Shown: positions 1 through 4,557 of the stretch, one piece after another
How the letters are laid out: each line of letters opens with the position of its first letter
Position numbering within the stretch: the stretch's first letter is position 1
Origin: Syntrophomonadaceae bacterium
GTDB taxonomy: Bacteria; Bacillota; Syntrophomonadia; Syntrophomonadales; Syntrophomonadaceae
Assembly: GCA_012798055.1 (NCBI GenBank)
Contig: JAAZOA010000022.1
Location: forward strand, 1 to 6,211
Length of the DNA stretch: 6,211 nucleotides
Reading direction: 5' to 3'
Program-made: the position numbers and the translations under genes
The notes under the pieces: model-generated
Databases searched by the model: none
What the model was told of the DNA's origin: nothing
Seen by the model: only the letters and a program-made list of their open reading frames with translations

Positions 1-1
1 A

Positions 2-265
2 GCTTACGTGATCGGCAAACTGGTGGAATCCCGCCCCCGAGCCGGTTGGGGTTGGATAGCTACGGCTATTTTGCTGGGCGACCTGGCGATATACAGCCTG
101 GGCACCTTGCAGCTCTCCCTGGTGGCCCATCTCTCACCCTTAAAATCGATTTTGGTTGGGGTCATCCCTTTTGTGGCCGGGGAGGTTATTAAACTTATAG
201 CCGCCTCCTGGCTGATCCTCAAATTGAGGGGCAAGGTCAGCCTGGGGAATAGGGAGAGGCCATGA
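2..265 (+). CDS. bioY: BioY-type substrate-binding subunit of an ECF vitamin transporter (3' part only)
   Basis: Only the last 87 residues are present; the frame is already open at the window's left edge, so the start and the biotin-binding N-terminal half are missing. The segment has two hydrophobic helices. The first includes the stretch AILLGDLAIYSLGTLQLSLV and the second VGVIPFVAGEVIKLIAASWL. The pattern G-x-L-x-I-Y-x-x-G followed by G-V-x-P-F-x-x-G-(D/E)-x-x-K is typical of the BioY family C-terminus. BioY is the S component that captures biotin at the outer face of the membrane and hands it to the ECF energizing module. The stop codon overlaps the ATG of the ATPase gene by 4 bp (ATGA), so the two are translationally coupled. 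The W usually seen in the G-x-x-W-L segment is Q here. Biotin specificity is inferred from family resemblance; another ECF S component is the main alternative. Confidence 0.82.
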   Translation, partial: AYVIGKLVESRPRAGWGWIATAILLGDLAIYSLGTLQLSLVAHLSPLKSILVGVIPFVAGEVIKLIAASWLILKLRGKVSLGNRERP

Positions 266-1125
266 TCAAGATAACTAATCTATGCCATCTATTTAAAGGT
301 GCTCAGGACCCTACCCTGAAGGACATCAACCTGCAGGTCAGGGAAAGAGAACACCTGGCCTTGATCGGACCCAATGGCTCCGGCAAGACCACCCTGGTCC
401 GCCACCTCAATGCCCTGATCACTCCCCAGAGCGGGGAGGTGGAAATTGACGGCCTGAGTTGCCGAAAAGCCAGCCACCATGCCCAGATCCGGCGTATGGT
501 GGGGATGGTTTTTCAAAATCCGGACAACCAGATTGTGGGCATGACCGTGGAGGAGGATATAGCCTTCGGGCCGGGTAACCTGAACATGAAAGCTGACGAG
601 ATCCGCCAGCGGGTCACGGATTCCTTGCAGATGGTAGGCCTGGCTGGTTTTGAGAAGCGCTCACCCTTCGAACTGTCCGGAGGGGAGAAGCAGCTGCTGG
701 CCCTGGCCGGGCTGCTGGCTCTTAATCCCCGCTATATTGTCCTGGATGAGACTACTTCTTCCCTTGATCCCGGTGCCAAAGGGCGGGTGTATGACATGGT
801 CAAGACTCTGCAGGCTCAGGGTATTGGTATCATTCAAGTGACACACAATATGGAGGAAGCCGCCCGGGCTGACCGAGTGGTGCTGATGAAGGGCGGTCTT
901 ATCATCGCCGACGGCTCTCCCGCAGAAGTATTGACTGACGTAGACCGGCTCAAAAAGCTGGGCCTAGCGCCACCGCCCATAGTGGAACTGATAAGCAGGC
1001 TGAACGTGATGGGCAAGCATGGTATCCCGGCAGTTTTGAGCGTGGATCAGGCGGCTGACTGGTTAAACCGGAAGTTGGCAGGATCAGGGCCGGATTTTAA
1101 CAATGGTATGAATGGGAGGATATAG
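262..1125 (+). CDS. ecfA: ECF transporter ATPase (A component; EcfA/CbiO/BioM type)
   Basis: This 287-residue protein is an ABC ATPase that powers vitamin uptake at the cytoplasmic face of the membrane. All ABC motifs are visible. Walker A is GPNGSGKTT (residues 36-44). The Q-loop is VFQNPDNQIVG (Q85), which is the ECF/CbiO-type form. The signature is LSGGEKQ (138-144). Walker B is IVLDE (159-163) with catalytic E163, the D-loop is SLDP (167-170) and the switch histidine is H195. The residues after Walker B read TTSSLDP; an A/P-T-x-x-LDP form is commoner. The length is normal for the family. The ATG lies inside the bioY stop (ATGA) behind GGGAGAGG. Only one ATPase gene is present, unlike the EcfA1-EcfA2 pair of shared modules, so a homodimer dedicated to BioY, as in BioMNY, is the simplest reading. 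A second ATPase upstream of the window is not excluded. Confidence 0.93.
   Translation: MIKITNLCHLFKGAQDPTLKDINLQVREREHLALIGPNGSGKTTLVRHLNALITPQSGEVEIDGLSCRKASHHAQIRRMVGMVFQNPDNQIVGMTVEEDIAFGPGNLNMKADEIRQRVTDSLQMVGLAGFEKRSPFELSGGEKQLLALAGLLALNPRYIVLDETTSSLDPGAKGRVYDMVKTLQAQGIGIIQVTHNMEEAARADRVVLMKGGLIIADGSPAEVLTDVDRLKKLGLAPPPIVELISRLNVMGKHGIPAVLSVDQAADWLNRKLAGSGPDFNNGMNGRI
1114..1120 (+). promoter_or_regulatory. Ribosome binding site that fixes the TTG start of ecfT
   Basis: GGGAGGA lies about 8 nt before the TTG at 1129. The TAG stop of the ATPase gene (1123-1125) is in the same reading frame, so the coupling-protein gene cannot start further upstream. The next ATG in frame would remove the conserved D-P-R-x-K segment. 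TTG is therefore the supported start. Confidence 0.75.
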
Positions 1126-1128
1126 GAA

Positions 1129-1920
1129 TTGTACAAGCTGGGCCAGTATGTACCGGCATCTTCCCTGGTACATGAGTGTGATCCCCGGATAAAAATAGTG
1201 GCTATGGTACTGCTGAGCCTCTTAATCCTCCGTTTGAACCTTCTGGGGATAGGGCTGGTTTATATACTGGTGCTGGGTCTGGCCCTGCTGGCTCGCATCT
1301 CCTGGAGAGATCTATGGGGTGCATCCCGGCCGGTATGGCCATTATTCCTGGCACTGTTCTGCATCTATCTCTTCTTTACCCCGGGCGCGCCCCTGATCCA
1401 TATTATACCAGACAGGTTTTACATCAGCCAGGAAGGTCTGGCTTCTGGCTCATTGCTGGTAGGACGCTTCTGGCTGCTAATCCTTGCAGCCGAGATGCTC
1501 ACCATGACTACATCAATTGCAGAGCTCACAGTCGGACTGCAAAAGCTCCTGGAACCTCTGCAGATAATCGGGATTTCCTCCCACAACCTGGCTTTGATGG
1601 TTTCCCTGGCATTCAGGTTCCTGCCAGCCCTGCAGATAGAAATGAATCAGATGAGGGATGCCCAGGTCGCTCGCGGAGCCAATTTTGATTCCATGCGAGC
1701 CAGGTTAAGAGCCGTGAAGTATATAACCATGCCCTTGGTCTTCAATATAATACGTCGTTCCGAGGAACTGGTCACAGCAATGGAAGCCCGCGGCTACAAG
1801 CCCGGGATCCGCAGCTACCTCTACGAACCGGCCCTGGACGGAAAAGACTGCCTGGCCCTCGTCCTAATCGGCTTGGCTGTTTTTGCGGCGTGGTGGGAGA
1901 GAACACTGATCATACAGTGA
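1129..1920 (+). CDS. ecfT: ECF transporter transmembrane coupling protein (T component; EcfT/CbiQ/BioN type)
   Basis: This 263-residue integral membrane protein joins the ATPase to the BioY subunit. An N-terminal H-x-C-D-P-R-I-K motif (residues 15-22) matches the family's D-P-R-x-K signature. Hydrophobic helices lie at about 23-36, 38-55, 69-83, 108-125 and 238-255. The two cytoplasmic coupling motifs of EcfT proteins are both present: ARG at 181-183 (in V-A-R-G-A) and ARG at 220-222 (in M-E-A-R-G-Y). These arginines contact the ATPase subunits in known ECF structures. The gene begins with TTG, three nucleotides after the ATPase stop and in the same frame, so it is clearly co-transcribed. Length and architecture are normal. 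The assignment to biotin transport comes only from the upstream bioY. Confidence 0.92.
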   Translation: MYKLGQYVPASSLVHECDPRIKIVAMVLLSLLILRLNLLGIGLVYILVLGLALLARISWRDLWGASRPVWPLFLALFCIYLFFTPGAPLIHIIPDRFYISQEGLASGSLLVGRFWLLILAAEMLTMTTSIAELTVGLQKLLEPLQIIGISSHNLALMVSLAFRFLPALQIEMNQMRDAQVARGANFDSMRARLRAVKYITMPLVFNIIRRSEELVTAMEARGYKPGIRSYLYEPALDGKDCLALVLIGLAVFAAWWERTLIIQ

Positions 1921-1923
1921 AAG

Positions 1924-1946
1924 GCCAGTTTTAGCATATAGCTGGC
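1924..1946 (+). terminator. Weak hairpin after the ECF operon, possible terminator
   Basis: GCCAGTT (1924-1930) pairs with AGCTGGC (1940-1946) over 7 bp, including one G-T pair, with a 9-nt loop, starting 4 nt after the ecfT stop. There is no T tract behind it, so it may end or stabilise the transcript only inefficiently. No convincing -35/-10 pair was found in the rest of the 136-nt gap before the deaminase gene. Confidence 0.3.
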
Positions 1947-2056
1947 TGGCAATAATTCGCTTCCGGAAAATACATTACATGTGAGCAAACACTTGGTATC
2001 ATATAGATATGCGGCGAAATGTGTCGAATAAGTGCCAGTTTCGAGGGGGATAGCTG

Positions 2057-2452
2057 ATGAGGCCGAGCAAACGCGAATATTACCTGGAGATCGCCAGGAC
2101 CGTTGCCAAACGGTCAACCTGCTTGCGCAGGCAGTACGGGGCGGTAATAGTTGTCAACGATCGCATCGTTGCCACCGGATACAATGGTTCTCCGCTGGGG
2201 GCGGACAATTGCTGCGATTTGGGGACCTGCAGGCGTGAGGACCTGGGAGTGGCGCAGGGGGAAAGGTACGAGCTGTGTGAAGCCATACATGCGGAAATGA
2301 ACGCCTGTCTGCACGCCGGCCGTGACGCCTGTGTCGGCGGCACCCTCTACCTGGCAGGTTGGCAGGATGGGGAAGTGATAGAAAAACCGGAACCATGTTC
2401 GATGTGTGAGCGGGTGATAAAACAAATGGGGATAGCCGGGGTGATCAGCTGA
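2057..2452 (+). CDS. Deoxycytidylate (dCMP) deaminase family protein, zinc-dependent
   Basis: This 131-residue protein is a cytidine/deoxycytidylate deaminase-fold enzyme. It is expected to convert dCMP to dUMP for thymidylate synthesis in the cytoplasm. The catalytic HAE is H78-A79-E80, where E80 is the proton shuttle. The other zinc ligands are C114 and C117 in P-C-S-M-C. The N-terminal half has the family's Y-G-A-V-I-V segment (27-32), the T-G-Y-N-G-S-P motif (40-46) and an E-R-Y-E-L-C-E-A-I-H-A-E run leading into the active site. C52, C53 and C58 form a cysteine-rich patch between them. The protein is at the short end for the dCMP deaminase/ComEB group, stopping soon after the M-G-I-A-G-V-I-S strand, but all catalytic parts are present. 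The ATG is preceded by GAGGGGGA (2043-2050). The gene stands alone, convergent with the minus-strand ATPase. ComEB-like naming is possible, but no competence genes are seen. Confidence 0.88.
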   Translation: MRPSKREYYLEIARTVAKRSTCLRRQYGAVIVVNDRIVATGYNGSPLGADNCCDLGTCRREDLGVAQGERYELCEAIHAEMNACLHAGRDACVGGTLYLAGWQDGEVIEKPEPCSMCERVIKQMGIAGVIS

Positions 2453-2472
2453 CCGGCAGGCCGTGAAAGAAG

Positions 2473-2512
2473 TAGCCCGGGCGATATGCTCTTAAGCGTA
2501 TGGCCCGGGCTA
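2473..2512. terminator. Strong hairpin between convergent genes, probable bidirectional transcript end
   Basis: TAGCCCGGGC (2473-2482) pairs perfectly with GCCCGGGCTA (2503-2512). Inside it, ATATGC (2484-2489) pairs with GCGTAT (2496-2501), with one T-G pair, across a single G-G mismatch. The loop is TCTTAA. It begins 20 nt after the deaminase stop and faces the 3' end of the minus-strand ATPase. Neither side has a strong T tract: AACTATAT on the + side and ACTTCTTTC on the - side. Intrinsic termination is therefore probable but not certain. Confidence 0.6.
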
Positions 2513-2774
2513 AACTATATGACGAGGGAGCGGTTCTGCCAAGTTACGGGGTGATCTCCAACCGACCGGGTTTTCCTACATTTTCCTTGCCCTGTTGCTG
2601 CTCCTGTTCCGACTGAGCTTTGTGCATTGAGCCCTCTTAGTCTGGTGCGTCTGCTGTTAAAAGTAAACCCTTTAGGAACTGACATGCCTCCTTTGATCGT
2701 TTTGCCGCTGAAACGGTGCCAGAGTGTCTTGGAAAATCCAGTGTTCCGACTTTTGGTTAACCATTGCTGATTTC
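2513..2774 (-). other. Unassigned region downstream of the AAA+ ATPase; possible decayed or frameshifted coding sequence
   Basis: No gene is confidently visible here. On the minus strand one frame stays free of stops from within the ATPase 3' end (about 2883) to a TAG at 2515-2517, directly before the 2473-2512 hairpin. Its only ATG is at 2685, giving 56 residues (MSVPKGFTFNSRR... ending NRSLVI). That ATG has AAAGGAGG only one nucleotide upstream, too close for normal initiation. The product is Arg/Lys/Gln/Ser-rich with no recognised motif. The region also carries a direct repeat TGTTCCGACT (2605-2614, 2742-2751). GAGCCCTCTTAG (2629-2640) is inverted as CTTAGAGGGCTC (2774-2785) with one mismatch. 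It could be a 3' untranslated region, a gene remnant or a small unusual gene. Confidence 0.25.
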
Positions 2775-3917
2775 TTAGAGGGCTCTGGTATTCTGGTAAT
2801 ATGAGGTATCCTCTGCTTGTTCTGGCTTGCTGGAGACCTTCTTGGCAGAACCGAGCATACTGTCTTTGCCGTCGATGTCATTGATAACCTTGACCAGGCT
2901 ATCAGGGTCCAGGCGATGTTTCAAAATCAGGGGCAGAATGTGGGTCACATCATTTATGGTAGCATGATCCCTATCCTTGGTTATGCTGTAGAGAACGGCT
3001 CCCTGCTGCATAGCTTCCACTGCCCGGATGCTCTCCATGTTATGTTTCACATAGAGCCGAGCGATATAGTTGCGTACGATATCCTGCAGGTCGGTCTGGG
3101 TATAACGTTCAGCCCAGCGCAAAAGTATTTGGGTGTACAGCTCATGCTGTTCCAGGTAGCGGATTTCGTCTTCCGGTTTGCACTCGGATGGTCTGGTATG
3201 GAAGTTTTCCTTCAGCATCCTGGTTATGACATCTATCGATGTAGGCCGTCCCATATAGCATACCATATCGAACCGATCGGAAAGCTGCCGCCGGATTTCC
3301 TCCAGGGCACCGGGGTCTTCATCTGGATTGGAGGCTGCCCAAACTGAAACATTTACTTTCACGCTCACAACCGGGAGGCCGGCTTCCTCGATCTGCACCA
3401 CGCCGGGTTTGGTGCCCATCAGGTCTAAAAGGATATCTGTGATTTCCGGAGCGGTATCAGCCAGGCGGTTTATCTCATCTATGAACAGGATCCCGCGGTG
3501 AGCCTGGGGAATGAGTCCAGGAAGAAGACCTGCCTCGGGATTGCTGTTGTCAGTCAGTTTTCCCAGGTCGATGCTTCCCGCTACGGTGCCCACTTTGGCA
3601 GAGTGAGATATCTCTATGAATGGCATCGGGATTTCTTCCGTCCCAATGGCGGCGATCTCCTGGACGGACAGATCCCGATGGTGGGGACAATGGGGATGGG
3701 CAGGATCGCAATTGTAAAGGCAGTCTTTGATGCGTGTGATATTCGGCAATATGTCTTTGGCTTTGCGCATAATGGTGGTCTTGCCCGTGCCCCTGAGTCC
3801 TTCCGCATGGATGTGCAGGGGTTCACCGGCGATGGTGGACACCATTGACATCCGGATAAGGTCGAACAGTACTTCATTGCCTTCGTAGTGTTCCAGCTGG
3901 GCGAAATATTGCAGCAT
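2775..3917 (-). CDS. AAA+ ATPase of the magnesium chelatase ChlI/BchI type
   Basis: This 380-residue cytoplasmic P-loop ATPase resembles the I subunit of metal chelatases and related MoxR-like chaperone ATPases. Walker A is GLRGTGKT (residues 40-47). The ChlI-type G-S-I-D-L segment (114-118) is followed by G-L-L-P-G-L-I-P-Q-A-H-R-G and then Walker B, ILFIDE (143-148). Sensor 1 is N197 in A-A-S-N-P-D-E. R209/R210 and R215 (in S-D-R-F-D) are candidate arginine finger and sensor residues. A Cys/His-rich insert at 66-80 contains C66, C70, C77, H74, H76, H79 and H80. The C-terminal third is helical and ends in a polar Lys/Ser/Glu tail. A GTG at 3938 would add 7 residues, but the ribosome binding site would then lie inside the coding sequence, so the ATG at 3917 is chosen. 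No VWA-domain partner lies next to it on either side. Such ATPases usually remodel a target with a VWA protein, so its substrate is unknown. A true role in Mg-porphyrin synthesis is unlikely without subunits D and H. Confidence 0.82.
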   Translation of the reverse strand: MLQYFAQLEHYEGNEVLFDLIRMSMVSTIAGEPLHIHAEGLRGTGKTTIMRKAKDILPNITRIKDCLYNCDPAHPHCPHHRDLSVQEIAAIGTEEIPMPFIEISHSAKVGTVAGSIDLGKLTDNSNPEAGLLPGLIPQAHRGILFIDEINRLADTAPEITDILLDLMGTKPGVVQIEEAGLPVVSVKVNVSVWAASNPDEDPGALEEIRRQLSDRFDMVCYMGRPTSIDVITRMLKENFHTRPSECKPEDEIRYLEQHELYTQILLRWAERYTQTDLQDIVRNYIARLYVKHNMESIRAVEAMQQGAVLYSITKDRDHATINDVTHILPLILKHRLDPDSLVKVINDIDGKDSMLGSAKKVSSKPEQAEDTSYYQNTRAL

Positions 3918-3924
3918 TTCAATG

Positions 3925-3930
3925 CCTCCT
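3925..3930 (-). promoter_or_regulatory. Ribosome binding site deciding the start of the AAA+ ATPase
   Basis: On the minus strand, AGGAGG is followed by the 7-nt spacer CATTGAA and then the ATG at 3917-3915. The longer reading from GTG 3938 would translate this site as R-G-G, so the downstream ATG is the better start. Confidence 0.8.
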
Positions 3931-3978
3931 CTCTGCACCGAATAGGGACCTGGCGGTTAAGATCAGATTTTTGGGGTC

Positions 3979-4009
3979 AAAAAAGGCAGGTCTAATAACC
4001 ACCCTGCCT
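3979..4009 (-). terminator. Rho-independent terminator of the small membrane protein gene
   Basis: Read on the minus strand, AGGCAGG (4009-4003) and CCTGCCT (3990-3984) form a perfect 7-bp GC-rich stem with a 12-nt loop. The stem runs directly into a TTTTTT tract (3984-3979). It sits about 70 nt after the stop of the 53-residue gene and about 60 nt before the ATPase start. The two genes are therefore probably separately transcribed, or the ATPase relies on read-through. The T tract runs into TTGACC (3980-3975), a possible -35 for the ATPase, but no good -10 follows. Confidence 0.8.
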
Positions 4010-4080
4010 CTGATTACTGGTAAAATTCCATTACCTATGTCACTACGGTCCGAATAAGATACAGTCGGTCCGGTCTGGTA

Positions 4081-4242
4081 TTAAGCCAACGCCAGAATGC
4101 TGAACAACACCAGGCTCATGACCAAGACAGCAGCTGCTCCGTAGAATACGATCCTGATTGCCAAATAGGCCATATCATCACGGTCCTCATGCTCTACGGG
4201 AACAGTTCCGTTCAAAGCCAGTTTCTTAAAGTTGCTAGTCAT
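4081..4242 (-). CDS. Small single-helix membrane protein, 53 residues, unknown function
   Basis: The gene starts with ATG at 4242 and stops with TAA at 4083-4081. A near-ideal ribosome binding site and a rho-independent terminator downstream support it as a real short gene. The product has a soluble N-terminal part: MTSNFKKLALNGTVPVEHED, then R-D-D. The rest is one long hydrophobic helix from about residue 25 to 53, rich in A, V and L and ending at L-A-L-A. Charge is confined to the first 23 residues and R30, so an N-in/C-out membrane anchor is likely; a signal peptide is unlikely because the helix is at the C-terminus with no cleavage region. No family is recognised. It is divergent from the hydrogenase-like sensor and shares its roughly 315-nt upstream region, so common regulation is possible. 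A membrane partner for either neighbour is speculation. Confidence 0.75.
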   Translation of the reverse strand: MTSNFKKLALNGTVPVEHEDRDDMAYLAIRIVFYGAAAVLVMSLVLFSILALA

Positions 4243-4247
4243 GATAG

Positions 4248-4255
4248 TCACCTCC
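4248..4255 (-). promoter_or_regulatory. Strong ribosome binding site of the 53-residue membrane protein
   Basis: On the minus strand, GGAGGTGA is complementary to the 16S rRNA 3' end over eight bases. It lies 5 nt before the ATG at 4242. This is the strongest translation signal in the window and the main evidence that the short gene is expressed. Confidence 0.85.
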
Positions 4256-4443
4256 AGTTTAAAAACGCTTATCGACTTTGCTTTGCCTTGTATAATCTAT
4301 CCGTGCCAGTTTATTTCTTGACCATATATAAAGCAAGTTGCATGCCAAGTCACCAGAAAACATTAATTTACAAAATAATTTCTGTCTAAAGCGCATATAA
4401 GTGCCTTTTTCAGCCACGAAAAAAACTCGGCCATAATTAATTA

Positions 4444-4472
4444 TTGTTCAGCCTTTCAAATACTGTTACAAT
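4444..4472 (+). promoter_or_regulatory. Candidate sigma-A-type promoter of the hydrogenase-like sensor gene
   Basis: The -35 is TTGTTC (4444-4449), 3 of 6 to consensus. A spacer of exactly 17 bp leads to the -10 TACAAT (4467-4472), 5 of 6 to consensus. Transcription would begin near 4479, giving a leader of about 80 nt. The 10-bp palindrome ACAATATTGT (4468-4477) covers the -10, and a 12-bp AT palindrome ends at the first base of the -35. Binding of a regulator there is possible but unproven. Confidence 0.45.
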
Positions 4473-4516
4473 ATTGTCATGAAAGTGTTAATAAAATGTA
4501 TATACGACGCAAAAAT

Positions 4517-4533
4517 GTTACACTAAAGTTACA
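4517..4533 (+). repeat. Tandem GTTACA direct repeat, 11-bp period
   Basis: GTTACA occurs at 4517-4522 and 4528-4533, in the related contexts TGTTACACTAA and AGTTACAAAGC. A third copy at 4465-4470 overlaps the candidate -10. The 11-bp period is close to one helical turn. The pair lies in the expected 5' leader, just before the ribosome binding site. Confidence 0.4.
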
Positions 4534-4557
4534 AAGCGGGTTGGAGGTTGCTCGGTG

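Larger units (their letters stand above)
4256..4557. other. AT-rich divergent intergenic region between the small membrane protein and the sensor gene
   Basis: No supported gene lies here. It is clearly more AT-rich than the flanking genes, with long runs such as the segment from 4361 to 4380. It must hold the promoters of both divergent genes. On the + side a -35/-10 pair at 4444-4472 is the best candidate. On the minus side, toward 4242, no pair stands out. The palindromes ATAATTAATTAT (4433-4444) and ACAATATTGT (4468-4477) overlap or abut the + promoter. GTTACA occurs three times (4465, 4517, 4528). Confidence 0.6.

Noticed and set aside
2672..2881. A 69-residue minus-strand open frame overlapping the ATPase 3' end
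   Set aside because: It overlaps the ATPase coding sequence in another frame, has no ribosome binding site and no motif. A different frame across this region was kept only as a low-interest observation.
2817..3347. A 176-residue + strand open frame antisense to the AAA+ ATPase
   Set aside because: It lies opposite a gene with complete Walker motifs; its sequence has no recognisable domain and no good start signal.
3915..3938. GTG at 3938 as the start of the AAA+ ATPase
   Set aside because: The extra residues are the translation of the ribosome binding site itself; the ATG at 3917 has ideal spacing from AGGAGG.
4291..4296. Perfect TATAAT on the + strand as a -10 element
   Set aside because: No acceptable -35 lies 16-18 bp upstream (TTATCG is the nearest), there is no TGn extension, and it is about 260 bp from the sensor gene.
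4293..4308. TGGCACG on the minus strand as a sigma-54 promoter for the small membrane protein
   Set aside because: The -24-like element is good, but the sequence at the right spacing reads GATTA instead of TTGCA, lacking the essential GC at -12.
4485..4533. TGTTAA/GTTACA elements as a Rex redox-repressor site
   Set aside because: The half-sites are direct rather than inverted and no TTGT...ACAA arrangement with the right spacing is present; ACAATATTGT has the opposite orientation.
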